This document shows, piece after piece, positions 44,899-59,300 of a stretch of DNA of 64,000 nt (position 1 is the first letter of the stretch; every line of letters starts with the position of its first letter). The position numbers and the translations under genes are program-made. Origin of the DNA: Lactifluus volemus (taxonomy: Eukaryota > Basidiomycota > Agaricomycetes > Russulales > Russulaceae); contig WTXI01000010.1 of NCBI GenBank assembly GCA_022376515.1, forward strand, positions 124,001 to 188,000, given 5' to 3'. The notes under the pieces were generated by a model. The model was not told where the DNA came from, searched no databases, and saw only the letters and a program-made list of their open reading frames with translations.

Positions 44899-47800
44899 TC
44901 AGTTGGTGCCTTTCGTAGCTCGCAGAACCATATTCTCTAATGTAATGGCCCGGTACTCCCCCTCCTCGTCAGCTCCCCACACCGCGTCATCGAGAACATA
45001 TACAAGAATTCCACCTTTCCCATCGGCCGTTGGCGAGACGCGGAACAACGGCATGCGTGAGCGCTCGTGGACGCGGCCGGCAGGCAAGAACATGAGATTA
45101 TGTCTCGCCGCAAAGTCTTCCACAATCGAACGGAAGGTAATCTCCTGCACGCGCGGGGGAGGTTTCTTCGACGTCCCTCCCTTTACACCCTCGATAGGTG
45201 CCGGCGTTGGCGAGCGGTGACGATGGTGCTCCGGGCGTGGGAGTTGTGTTGGCGCGTCGGGTCCCAGTTCGATAGCCATGTTCATGAGCTGCAATCCGCG
45301 CGTAAAGCCGTCGCGTACAGTTGGGAGTGCCAGTATGTCCTCGGAGAATACGCCCTTCCAAAAGGCGTACCATTGTGCCACCTCATCAAAGTTCGGGCGC
45401 GGCTGTACAAGCCAGATGTGTAGCACGTCGAGCCACTTCGGGAAAAACTCGGCGACGAGTAACGGCCCGAGTATGGAGCTGCGTAGCAAAGGTACCCACG
45501 CGAGCACTCGCTCGAGCGGAGCCATGTCTTGAGAGCGAGGGTTCACGTGGAAGTCGTCACGCAGTGTAGCACCAAGCTTGGGAACGATGTACTTGAGCAT
45601 CATGGTATCCCAGTCGCCTACGTTGAATACCTCACGCCAGGCAGCAAGGTCAGGTGGGACACCTTCTGTAATATCCCATCCGCGGAGAAGGGACTTGAGT
45701 TTGCGCCGTGCATCGCCCAAAAACTCCTCTATGCGTAAGCCAACGTGCGGTAGCCACGGAAATACCAGCGTTTTCAGAGGGACATCTGAACGGCGTGGAC
45801 TCCAATCAGCCACGGCTTTCGATATTTTCGGGAGGATAAGTTGGTCCAGGAAATTATCGCGAATGAATGGTGGGAGAAAAGTCGACCACACTTCGTAAAG
45901 GCTTACAGCCGGTTGGGGGGTGGAGGGGTCCCAGTCATTGTTGATAGACGAGCGGACTCTTGGCAACCAGACATTCCATAATAGGCTCTCGAACGGAGTC
46001 ATAGGTACATCTACTTTTGGCGGAGGCACAGGGAATGCACTGGCTCCAAGGAAACCCACCTGGGTATCTGGAGGACGTTCCTCGCGGTCTGCTAGCTTTA
46101 GGGCTTGCTTCCACAGCCGGAATGTCGAAAGTAGCTTGTCAGGTTCTTCCAGTGGGTTCCAGCGCGAGAGCATCCGTCGCACCTGGTAAAATAGTAAGCA
46201 CGTGTTCGGCATTCTGGTGACAATCAAACATACTATCGGTGCAACGGCAGCTACGACGATTTCGTCGAGTCTGTACCTATCAAACTCTGAAGGAAATTGG
46301 GACAGAAGCTTGTGGAAATGTGGTGAGAACGGTTCCAGCGAAGCTTCGTAATCCGATGCCTGTTGTCTAGCCAGTGACTGTATATCATCAACCACAAGGT
46401 GGACTTGCTGCAGGCGAGAGATCACTAAACGTGCCCGTTAGCGTCCGTGTAAGGCTGGTTGGTAGAGACGGAAGGACGTACATTCCGCCTCCTCGTTGAC
46501 CTTCTTCTTCAGCCTAGCTTCCTCATCTTGGAGTGTCCTTCTTCTCTTCTGAACTTCCTTAGCTTCACGAGCAAGGCCTTCTAGGTCCCTTGTGGTAGCT
46601 TCAACGATGAGTCTGACATTATGTCGCACTTCCGGGATACGAGTAGAGTCTGTGGATGGCGTCCATGATGCCATAGACACGTCTGCCAAAGAGGTGACTT
46701 CACGTGGCTGGGAAGACGACAATCAGCTACTTTCAAAGTGCGAGCGTAAAGAACATACCGTTGCGCCAGTGGCATCGATAATAACTCCAAGCCCAGAGGG
46801 ACCAGCAACATCTTCTCCCACCTCAGCAACGATCTGCTCGTAAGTCTTATGTTCGACTTTAGTCTTGATCTTCTTTGGTTTCTTCCACGCGTCTGATTTT
46901 TTGTCTGCCTTTTCTTTGCCCTTTTTCACCTTCTTTTTGAGCTCTTCGTCGTCGTCGCTGACAACTTCCCCGCGACGACGCGCCTCCGCTTTCGACTGCT
47001 CTGTGCGCTCGCCAAAGCCTTTGAAGGCGATACCCATGTTCTTCGGACGTACTTTTGATTCAATCGGGACAACGATACCCGAACTATTTGCGCCAAGACC
47101 GGTGCCAGACTCCCAGCCCATTTTGGCGAGCATGCGCGCCCCGAAGCTATCCCCGATCTTGCGGAAATGTGCGCTCTCAGCGGCGGAGAGGTTTGGTTTG
47201 ACAGGTGGTGGTGCGGAGGATGTGCCATTCCTGACGAATGCGCGCTGTGGGCGTGATCTACCGCCAAACGCAGAAGGCAGACTGCTGGGGATGGCGCTAT
47301 CCTCGGGTGCTGGCGGGGCAGGTGAAGGTGAAGGTGCAGGAGAAGGTGTTGGAGGAATGGAGACTGCGGCAGGGCGCGAGGCGCCGATACCGCTCCTTGT
47401 GAAGCCAGAGAACGTAGTTGCAGGAAGAGATTTGGATGCACCCAGGCCAAGACCACCGAAACGCGGACGCTGCTCTTCGTCCTCGTCAAGCTCGTCCCGG
47501 ACCCGCGGTGAGGGTGCTTCCGATGTGTGTTGGTTATCATCTTCATCGTTGTCATCCGCACCGTCTGTGTCATCAGCATCAGCGCCCTCCTGGTCGTCCG
47601 CATCCTGATCTTCGGCACTGTCAACAGAGGATTCAGAGCCAGCGTCGCGGCGAGCCACAACGTCTGGTATATCCATGACTTCGGACTGTTCGACATTGGT
47701 AGTTTTCGTACCCGCCGTTTTGCTAGATACGAAAGCCGGTGCTTTAGCCCAGTCGTGTCGCTGAGTAGGTTTGCGCCTGCCTCCGAAGCCCTCATCCTCG

Positions 47801-47931
47801 CTGTTCTCATCACCGGTCGTGCGCCGCCTCTTCCGCTGGTAAGGGTCGTTGTCGTCAGTTATTTCGTCGTCTGAACCCCCTGAGGAGTCCGAGATACCAT
47901 CTTCCATAAAACCGCGCTTTCTACGAGCCAT
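44899..47931 (-). CDS. TFIP11/NTR1-type G-patch spliceosome-disassembly factor
   Basis: Exons 47931-46759, 46707-46482 and 46424-44899 give 974 residues. The acidic N-terminus (many Asp/Glu/Ser) contains the TFIP-type start; a G-patch lies around 245-290 (ARMLAKMGWESGTGLGAN...GIAFKGFGE). A Lys-rich stretch and a coiled coil (KEVQKRRRTLQDEEARLKKKV) follow. The second half is the GCFC domain with repeated WxxWLPxxR-type motifs (WLPHVGL, WVPLLRSS). In yeast Ntr1 recruits and activates the helicase Prp43 through its G-patch to release the lariat intron and spent snRNPs. The length is typical for the family. It is transcribed away from RPT4, with a tRNA gene between. Confidence 0.92.
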
Positions 47932-48087
47932 TGTGGGTGAGAGTCAAGAAGAGAGGTGCTCGCAGCACTTTATACACGTTTGGCCACAAACTACAGAAAA
48001 AGTGAACGATGAGAAAAATGGCGAGAAAAAGGTTTGAAAAAAAAAACACAAACATTTCTTTGCAAAGCGAGTATAGAAGAAAATAAA

Positions 48088-48171
48088 GGGCCTGGCCGGG
48101 AATTGAACCCGGGACCTCCTCCAAATGACCAATAGCCCTAAGAAGGAATCATACTACTAGACCACCAGGCC
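48088..48171 (-). tRNA. tRNA-Pro (AGG) with intron
   Basis: The minus strand gives a full cloverleaf. The acceptor arms GGCCTGG and CCAGGCC pair perfectly, as do the T-arm CCGGG/CCCGG around TTCAATT and the anticodon stem CCTTC/GGAGG (one wobble pair). The anticodon AGG follows TT, with a G after it and then a 12-base intron (about CTATTGGTCATT) at the canonical position one base past the anticodon. A T-rich stretch lies just 3' as the Pol III stop. Confidence 0.9.
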
Positions 48172-48304
48172 AATAATTCCGGTCCGGCAATAAATATTCA
48201 CAAGTTGAGCCGGTACCTACAACTTTGGGAAGCTGACGCGTCCAAATTCAAAGACGCGTGGGCCGCATACACTTTGGGCTTTATTCAGCTTGCCTTCAGA
48301 CGCT

Positions 48305-49997
<1,693 letters not shown>

Positions 49998-50226
49998 ACA
50001 CTCATTTCCTGTCTTTTCTTCTCATCGTTCCTTTATTCTCTCACACTATATAATCATCTCACTGCCGCGGCCTTGTCAACATTGTGAACGGTGCGGCAAC
50101 ACTCCCAAAAAAAAAAGCGCATAAAAGGCGCGTCCATCACCCAAGTGCCACAACAATAATAACATGTAGGTAGGTATGTGTATTCATCCGGCGACCCTCC
50201 CCCCTCCTCCCAAATGAAACAGGAAC

Positions 50227-53200
50227 TCAGAACCGCAAAAACCGCCTTTTCTTGTCATCCTTTCCGCCTTTCTCTTTCCCGTTCGTCGGCGCGTATGACG
50301 AGTTGACGGATGTCGTGCTAGCTGTTGCCGACGCCCCCGGTACGCTGCGCGAACTCGTGCTCTTTGTCAATGGTGGTGCCCTCTGAGTCTGCTGTTGTTG
50401 CTGCCGTGGCAGAGGCGCGTCACGTGTAAAATACCGCTCGTCGTAGAATGCCTGGTATGGCCGTGGGCCACGGAAGTCTCTGAGTCCGTTCGGGGCGGCG
50501 TGCGAGCCGACGCCGTTGATCTCGAGCACTTTGAGGTCGTCAACGAACTGTCGTGGCGTCAACGCATGCGTCGATCCTGGCATCCAACCATCAACTTGAC
50601 AATCAAAACACGCCAAGCAACAAAAAAGATCGATCGATTCGGATCACGCACCGACGTAAATGTCCTTTCCCAGTTGGTTCGAGAGGAGATATGTCTCTCG
50701 CATTTCAGAATAAGTCATCCCGCCCGCGACGAACACGAGCAGCCGTTGGCGCGTTTCGGTCGTTGCACTACCCGTCCGGGCGGCGCGGTGCCAGCTTGGC
50801 TTTGCGCTACGCAGCGAGGTTGTCGGCGCTGTTACTTGGGCGCTAAGGGCGGCAGGGGCCGCAGTTGGGTAGTCCTTGACGTACGGGAAAGCAGCCGGAT
50901 CGAGCTTGCCGGCGACTTGGTCCTGTCACCGTACCCAAGTCGGTTAGTTGAGCGAACTAGAGGTGGATGGACAATAAAGGGACAGACCTCGATGACGGTG
51001 CGGAGAAGGGGTTTGTATCGAGAAAGCTCGTACTCTTCTTCGTTCGATCGTTTTTGCTTGATACGTCTCTTGAGGTCCTTATCTCCTGGCCCCTGCGCCA
51101 ATGTGAGCACTTGTAGAAAAGGATCGTGGATAGAAGAATTCATTCTTACCCTGTTGATTCGCACGCCCAAATGCACGAGCGCATTTACTGCATCCATTTC
51201 GGGCCGCGACAATCGTGCGTGTTGGTACAGCCGCCGTCGGTCCTCGTCCGGGACGCCCTCTCGGTACTGGATATATAACGCGATGACGCGGACCTTGTTG
51301 GAATTGCTATGGTAGACTGATCAGAAATTCCAGTTCACCTAGGCACTGCTCAATCTATGACACACAGGACATCCCGGCTATCCAACAGCGGCACCATCTC
51401 TTCGACCAAAGTCTTTGGTGTTTTCCCTTCTGAGGTCAACCCTGTTGAGCAGTTCTAAATTGCGCTGTTGATAAGACAGGCTGGTGTGAGATCCTGTTCG
51501 AGACACGTACTTGCTCGACTGTCGCAACCACCGGTAACTTGTCTCGCTCGAAAATGTCCATGCACTCCTGTGCCATACTCAAATGCAGTGAAAACTAATC
51601 GTCAAGTTTTGAGTTCCGAGCGATGGGGCTGCGCGTTCAATTGGGCCACGAACCTTTTCCCTCTGCTCTTGATACTGTGGTAGACTGGCCAGCATATCCT
51701 TCATGTCATTGAGCGTAGCAGCGCCCTCCCTATTCAGACGTCAGTGATCGGCACACTGTCAAGTGCGGACACAACGCAGAGCGCACCCCTTGAACCCCGC
51801 GTTATCAATCAAAAACTTGTTGAAGTCTGCCATGAGCTTGTCGATAGCTTCCCGCATGTGCAAGTGTCGTACGTCGGTCCACACCGTGTCTGCATCCGAC
51901 AGTATCGCTGTCTTATCTTCGTATGCACCCACCGATGACTGGAACTTGTACCTGCATAACCATCGACATGAAGAGAAGAAGCGCACACAGGATAGGGTAC
52001 GCACGTGTACTTGGACCCGTCCTCGATGGGTAGGAGATCATTCGCCATTGCCTGATAAGTAAACTCGTGAATAAGCGGCGCGACGGTGTCCATCGCCCGC
52101 TCCGTAACAATCAACGTGGCGCGCTGCCTTGCCCGATCCTGTTTCTATTCTCGCACGACCCTGTCAATTTCAGGCCTCCACATAGCAAGAGCAACAGCAC
52201 AGACGAACCGGGAATTCGGGATTCGCGCGCTTGTACTCATCAAGCGCCGCCTGGACCTCGAATGCCAGCACACGTGACAACACCTCTGCCTCTGCTGCCT
52301 CGTATTGGCGCGCCTGTTCGCCACGTGCGAGGTTTGTGCGCCAGCGTAGCGAGTTCTCTGGTGGGCGCGGCACGTCACGAGTGCTGTCGCGCGGACGTAG
52401 TGCACCGAGAGGTCCGTGGTGTGCGGGGACGTAATATCGGATGTAAGGGAATTCATTCAAAGTGATGCATACATTCGCAATCTGCGTGTACGGCGGCGTG
52501 AGAAAGAGAGATTAAGGAGAATGGTGAGATGCGAAAAAGGATCAAGGAATAGACGTACGGATTTGGCAGCAAAGCGGATGTCTTCTTCTAACCGGTCACG
52601 GTCGGCGCGTGCAGTGTTGTCTGATCGTGACGGGCTGTACATGCTAAAGAAATTCTCGGGGACACGCAATGAAAAAGCCTGTGCTTCGATTGCTAGGGCG
52701 ATGGTAATTCAGGGCTGTGCCGCGCGGAGGAAGCAAGAGAAAGTTTGAGACACACCCCAAAAGTTGACATAGAGATCCTGGAGACCACGAAGGAACCGCT
52801 CGGCGGGAGAGGATGTGAGTTGTTGGAAGAGTTCCTCTGCCAAGCCTATATAGGTTTGGTGTTCAGGAGGATGTGGCATCAGATAATGAAGAAGGAAAAG
52901 AGGCGGTCAACGGACCATCTATAAAGAAGAGGTGTGCACCGGCATATTGCTGTCGTCCTGCGGAGAAATCGCGGATAATGCGGTCGACATTGGCGGAAGT
53001 GGGCATGAGCATGTAGACCGCGTCGAAGCCCTGTTGTGGCTCGCGGTTGTTTGTTATAGATTCGATGACTGATTCTGGGGTTTAAGTAGAGAGGTCACCA
53101 CTAGTTGAGAAGGACGAACGGGTGACATTCTCCTCCAAGATATCAAACTGCTTGAGAACAGAATTTAGAAGTTGCTGTGAGTGCTCATCAACGACAAGGA

Positions 53201-53332
53201 TCTTCCATCTCGATGGTGGATTGACGGAGCGAATTGCGTCCAAAAATTCTATATTCATATGGTAAGAAACGGAACAAAAAGAAAGGAAAAGAAATCGTTA
53301 CTATTTCTGATGATGGTGATGAGAGAGGACAT
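50227..53332 (-). CDS. SEC1: Sec1/Munc18 family protein (exocytosis)
   Basis: A many-exon gene read on the minus strand. The N-terminus MSSLITIIRN joins KFLDAIRSVNPPSRWKILVVDEH across an intron near 53280. QLLNSVLKQFDILEENVT and VYMLMPTSANVDRIIRDF follow. Further on are AERFLRGLQDLYVNFWG, RADRDRLEEDIRFAAKS, a stretch with YVPAHHGPLG, TERAMDTVAPLIHEFTYQAM, VRINR...KRRIKQKRSNEEEYELSRYKPLLRTVIE, and RDFRGPRPYQAFYDERYF near the end. This is the full set of SM-protein landmarks. The gene ends in a basic tail KKRRFLRF. The protein binds assembled plasma-membrane SNAREs and drives vesicle fusion at growing tips. I did not fix all internal exon borders. It converges with RPT4 with about 230 bases between the stops, and its start lies 80 bases beyond the stop of the next gene. 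Confidence 0.92.
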
Positions 53333-53411
53333 CCAAGTGACCGTTCCACCGACGCCGACTGCGACTGACACTCAGCTCTACTCACACCCGGCTATCTCCG
53401 CACTTTTCATA

Positions 53412-55545
53412 TTACAATAGACCGCATACAGTCGCACTTAACATTAATCCACCAACAGTCAACCCTACAGACACCTTTCCATCCCTCACAGAGTTGGGTT
53501 TCCCTTTCTTTGTCGCAGTACTACTAGTAGTATTAGGGTCAGAACTCGTGATGATCGTGTGGTTTGTATAGGGGAATGTCGTATTCTTGTTACTTTCCGC
53601 ATACAAGTCCGTCGTCGGAATGTCTGAACAGTTTCCAATCGGTTTAAGCTACGCAGGTGCGTGTCCAATTTTCAGCTCTTGCCTTTGAAATCCCTGTCAA
53701 ATCACTCACAGAGAATGGTGGGTTATGCGTCAATGCCGCATTTAAAGTGTATCCAACCGCAAGATCGACGGTGACCTCGTACAGATCGTGTTGCAAGACG
53801 ATGAAGCTATGAGCATCACGTCATCAGCAGCACCAACGCTAGCCATCTATCTACACGCACCCAGTAGGGAGAGTGGAGGCATTTCCGAGGATGGCCTCAA
53901 ATGTGTTGAATGACGTCGTCGCGTCAACCATTCCACCAGCCACTTTCCAGTCTACCAAAAATATTCTCAGTGCCCGACTATAACGCAACACAACTGTCGA
54001 CTTACCATTGGTGTCAAATGGGCCGGATGAGGGGGCGCTCGTCCAGATGATGGGTACCATTCCCATGGCCAAAGATATTGCCCGCACGCGGTCATCTAGA
54101 CGCCATTCCATGTCGTTAGTCCTCCCCCAAGACCCCCTGGCTCGGCTTTGTGGAGCGCACCAATATCCCCATAAGGCGGACGCATCGTCGTCGGTGTGAT
54201 GCCGAGAACCGCTTGAATGGCCCGGCGTGTCCATCCGAGCTCAGCAACGACTTGTTCGTTTGTCAGCGACGTGAGAGGCTATGTCCATGAAATGTCATCA
54301 GAAAGTCGTCCTGTTTGATAGGTAAAATGGCGAGACGAACGCGGTGGGACCAGGTGTGGACGCTAACCTCATGTCCCGCCATGTATTCCTCGATTAACAC
54401 ACCAGGTCGTTCGACGACGCGGGAACCAACGACGAAGAAAGTTGCCAGGATGTTCTCCTTTGTTAAGTAATTGAGGAGCTTTCTGCAAGAACCCAAACCG
54501 CTCAGCCATCATGCACGTAGCACCATCTGGTAAAAGCAAGACACTGACTGGGCTACGGGCGAGAAACCATATGACATTCTCAGCATCAGAGAATTAGACT
54601 TTGGGGACACTCACTCCACTTGCTCGGGCCATCGTCAAAGCTGACACCCCAATCATACTGTCTTGGGCATGCCGTGATATCCGTCTCACGCGTTATCCCG
54701 CCACAGGTCCACCAACCGCGCAACATACTCTCCTCAGCTGCAGCGGGGTCGCCTGCGCACGTTCCATCTACTGTAGGTGACCACGTAGGAATATCAAACC
54801 CGTCGAGTTCATGCATCCACTCTTGCACCTCGGGCGAAGCTACATCACGCACCGCAGCGTTGCTCTTCAACACTACCTACAACCAAAAAAAACCAAACCA
54901 AGGGGACCGAACTCACAAGTATCAGGGACATGATCCTGTGTCGGCCATTCGGCAGCAGTGAACACGACTGCAAGTTAAGTTTGAACGAGAGAAGAAAGGG
55001 AAAAACCGAGGGAGCACCAACGCACATGGAGTGGGGAGCGCCGGCGCTCCAGGTATAGGAGGTGTCGCGCTAGCAGCATAGCTTGACACGAGGGGCGAAG
55101 GCGTACCCGTCGACATGCCAGAAGATATCAAGCTGAGCGGCGGCGCGCCGTTCTGGCCACCTGGCGGGACGGACACCACAGGCGTCGGTCCCATCGTCGA
55201 CGATGCTGACGACGACAACTTGGGCCCCCCAGTCGTCGACGACGCGTAGGAGACGGCAGATGGCGCCGGTGGTGGGCTTACCGAAATGCCTGTCGCGGTG
55301 GTACTACCGCCGGCCACGGGAACCCCCTGCTTGTCACCATTCGCGCCACCACCACCGCTCTGACCAAAATTAATTTGGCGTTTTGTCCACGTCCAAGTCC
55401 ACGCCGGTGATGTCACGACATGTTGTTGGAGAGGACGATGTGATTGTGCTACATGTTCAAATTGCGCCTGAGGTTGTGCGCGGGTTCCTCCTGACAAAAG
55501 CGTAGCAAAGGAAAGTGATAGGGTGGTCAATACGTGAAGCTTCAT
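53412..55545 (-). CDS. GPI-anchored chitin deacetylase (CE4)
   Basis: The start at 55545 gives a signal peptide (MKLHVLTTLSLSFATLLSGGTRA), then a Ser/Gly/Pro-rich stretch of about 150 residues. The catalytic part runs through DWGVSFDDGPSKWS (motif 1 with the base and metal aspartates), ILATFFVVGSRVVE, HEVSVHTWSHR (motif 2 with the metal histidines), then RPPYGDIDDRVRAISLAMGM (motif 3, split by an intron) and the WTSAPSSGPFDTN region. The C-terminal 30 residues (VGLTVGGLMLSATVCGLL after a Ser/Thr-rich stretch) are a GPI-anchor signal. Such enzymes turn chitin into chitosan in the wall. The family is usually about 450-500 residues and this fits. The start was chosen over an in-frame non-ATG codon upstream because it begins the signal peptide. 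Confidence 0.92.
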
Positions 55546-56323
55546 ATCGATGTATGCCAAAAAAACTATATGATAACGTTCGGGGTATCAAGAAGGAATG
55601 GAGAAACAAGACCAAAAAGATAAACGAGAGTATGTGGGTGAATGGTGAGGCTCGCACTGGCAGGCTTGGCGGGCAAAGGGAGAACTGACGGAACGAGAGA
55701 CAAAAGGACGTCAGCCTCAAACGTTTGGCCAATTTAATGGATGCCCGACCAAAAAAACTGGCCATCATAACTACGATGCTTTCTATATTTGGAAGGGCGG
55801 ATGGCGATCACGGTCAAAAGACGGCGCCACGATGGATTCGTTCCTGATGTTGATCCATTTGATTACCAACCTTGTCGACTTCCGGCGACCGCCGCCTTGG
55901 CCAAAGTTTGCTGCGACACATCACATCTCATTTCGCACACGCTGAAGGAAATTTTCAGAGATACAGATGCAGCTAGGATATATGGATGCTCGTGTGGTGG
56001 GTGTGTGTAGCAGATGAACGAGATGATCACTGGAAGACCGGTAATGGTAAAGAGAGATAGAATAAGGGATTGAGAAAAGAGGGAACCACAAAACAGCCTT
56101 AAAGAAAAAGAAAAAAAAAGGACAGATTACGACGCCGGAAGCCAAAGAAAGTAAATAGAAAAACCAGATAAAACAGTTGCAAAAGGCGAACAGCAGCGTA
56201 CTAACACAACACTCGAAAAAAAGGTAGTAATAAATGCTACGATCATGTGCGCAGCAGCAGAAGAGAAAGAAAAGAAAAACACAAAAGAGATCGATGAATG
56301 ACAGTGACGGTAGCGCCCAGCGC
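55546..56323. other. Intergenic, promoter of the chitin deacetylase
   Basis: Nearly 780 bases, AT-rich with poly-A/T stretches around 56090-56280. No gene recognised. The first 200 bases upstream of 55545 are the likely promoter, and 56324 downward is the 3' end of the exchange factor. Confidence 0.5.
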
Positions 56324-59300
56324 TCACTGCCCTGGCAGCGCCATCCGGAGCGTTAGCACACGATCATCCGATACAAGGATGATTTCCTCCCGTCCAGGAG
56401 CGCGTCGGTATTGTGGCGGCGGCGGGGGTGGCGGTTGTCCTGGGTACATCGGCAGCTGCGTCGAACTATAAACGCCAGGTAACGACGAGTGCCCGTTGTA
56501 CGACGGGGGAGGCGTAACATAAGGCGTATTCACGTGCGAGAAGCCACTGCCATTGTAAGACGAGAACGAGCTCTGCGAGGTACGCGGATGCGATCGCTGC
56601 ATCGAGGGCGGCGTATCTGTGAATAGGCACCGCAGGTTGTTGCCCTGGATAACCTGCGATATCGCACCGGTCTCGACGTTACGAATTTCCACGAATGTCG
56701 GCTCGAACGCGAGCACATATGGATATTCGAACGCTATTATTCAAATGGATTACGAGATGGCCCACGTCCATAACTGGGGCCACTCACCAAAGCTGGTAGG
56801 TGATCCTTCCCAATGCACCAAAAAGTTCCTCCGGGACCTACGACCGCCACGATCGATATAGAATGCGAAATCTGTTCCAACTCTCAATACCGCGGAAATG
56901 CTTCGAGTGGCAAACTACGCACCATCATAGCACAGTAAAAACTCATTCTCGATGCGGTAGATCGCCATAGGCTTCGGCCTCGTGTTCTCCCCTCTCCGCC
57001 GTACAAATTCGAGCGACTCGTCGTTGGGATCGAGCAAGCCCTGCGTATCCAGCGTGTCTGGGTCGATGATCTCAAACCCGTTCACGCACGCAACGCACAA
57101 CTTTGTGCGCAAAAAGTGTATCGAGCTCGACTGTACGGGAATGTAAAACTCCTTGTAAATCCGGAGCGTGTCGTTCCCTCCTTGCAAGAGCTTGCGGAAC
57201 GTCGGCTTGTTCCGCCCGCGCACGTTCTGGTCAATCGGCTCGAAAATCTTGATTGTGCTCGAAAGCGGACTCGTCTTGACCACGCAAACGAATGTCTTCC
57301 CGACGCACACGCCCGACTTGAAAAATGAAGTGTGTGCCGCAATGCGCTTGGCACGTTTGAGTCCCGCGAGTGGATCCATCGCCTCGAGTGCATCGAGAGG
57401 GAACGTAATCACTTGACCCTCTACATAACGGGAGTAAAAGGGAATAAGCGCGGAACAGTTGAGACACGGCAACAAACGGCGAACCTGACAGCACGATCAA
57501 CAACCCATAATCATCTAGAACGTCTACTTGAGCGACATCCGTGAGCGCAAGCACCTTGATCGGTTCTCGATTCGGCTCGCGCAAATCCTGAAAGTACACG
57601 CCGTCGAACGTGCCATATGCGACTTTCTGCCCGCCACCTACAATACCAAAAAGGGAGGGGCGACCTCTAGACACGACTGAGTAAAAAGGAGCATGACTCA
57701 CTGAATGGAACGGCGCAGTTGGCGCGATTCGTCGACTGGAAAAAGCTCTCCGAAAGTATCTCCATCTCAAAAAACCGGCTTCGATCACGCATAAGGTCTT
57801 GCTGACTCGTGATACTTTCTATCCACTTGCGGTGATTCGCATGCGTTGCCGCCCAGAGCGTCATCTGGTAGAACTTGCGTCCCAGGTGCACAAACGTGAT
57901 CCCAAATCCGCTCTTGCCCTCCAATCTGAGAGGGAGCACAGGTGGGTACGGTTCAGCGCGACGAGCGACACTCTGCTGGCCGGTGCCGTTGCGCGAGGCG
58001 CGAGCGGTCACGACAGTACGCATGCCGGATTCGTCAGTAGCAATGATAAGGAGAAGCTCGAGTGGGATAGGCTATAACGAAGACGGTCAGGGCTTGATGA
58101 CCATAGAACAGGACCGTATAGCGTACCCGACGGTAGACCTTGTATTGATCGGCTTTGTTCTTCTGCTTGACCATAAGCAAGGCGTGATCGAGCAGGAAGA
58201 CCAGCAGGTCGCCGCTGTCGCCTTGCGAACCCCCGCGGCGCTTCAGGGGGCCCTTGTAAACCATCTCACGGCCCTCTTCTTTCAATCTCAGATCCTAATT
58301 GCCCATACAAATTAATCACAATACGAGGGACAAACAGTCAATTTGAGGCCACGCACCACTTGCTCACCCGGGCGGAACAAAAGCTGTTGTTCCAGCTGCA
58401 ATAGATTGAATCTGTTTTCCGCTCGGCCCGTCTGAAGATTGACATCGGCCAGAAACTGGCGGACGAGGGTCACCACCTTGGGAATCTCCTGCTTGTCTGC
58501 GCACCCTTCAGGCGTTTGCTTCAGCACGGCCTCAAGGAGCAACGGGTAACGAGCGAGACGAGTAGTTGGCTTGTAAGATACGCGTTGAGTTCGAGCTTGT
58601 GTGAATCAGGGTGACGTTCCGTTTCCTAAAGACTCCACCCGTCCTTAAACTGAACCAAAAAAGGGGGGAAAGGCAAGACGTACCTCGACAAATTGTGCAA
58701 ATGCAGGATTCGAGCTCTTCTCCTTTTCAAACTCGTACTTGCCGTACAATTGATGAGCGCCATAGGACACAAAGGGAGCAAAGTGTGGCACGATCTCAAG
58801 AAAGATGTCTGCGATGCCCTCAATGACAGCGTATGACTTTTGGCGCTTATTGAGCGCATCGCGCAAGCGGGTGTTGACTGCGATGACATCCTGTACGTTC
58901 CAGAACACCTGTTCGATAAAGTCAGCACGGCGTGGCTCAGGTATGATATCCTGTGAGCTGAGCGGAGTTATCCAGGCCTGGTAAGTCGCATTAGCATTTA
59001 CAATAAAGACAAATCGAGAAAAAAAACAGAGCGTACATCGCGCAGGTACTCCAAGGCGCGCACGAAATCACGTTCGGTATAGATAACCTCGTTGATCGCT
59101 TCCTGCCGCCTTTTCTCCTGATCCGACACGCTGTCCACGATTTCCTTGGAGACGGTATGTATCCAAAGCAAGCCAAGCTCAGAATGGTCTAGATCGCCAA
59201 GGCTCTCACGGCTCAGCTGGCGCTTAATTCCGAGCCCTGGTAGCGGTTTCATGTTCAAACGACTTTGCTGCTCAAGCCGCCGTGGACAGGTGATGGAGTA

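Noticed and set aside
46865..47608. 247-codon plus-strand frame
   Set aside because: It is antisense to the acidic Asp/Glu/Ser-rich N-terminus of the TFIP11 gene, whose codon bias leaves the opposite strand open.
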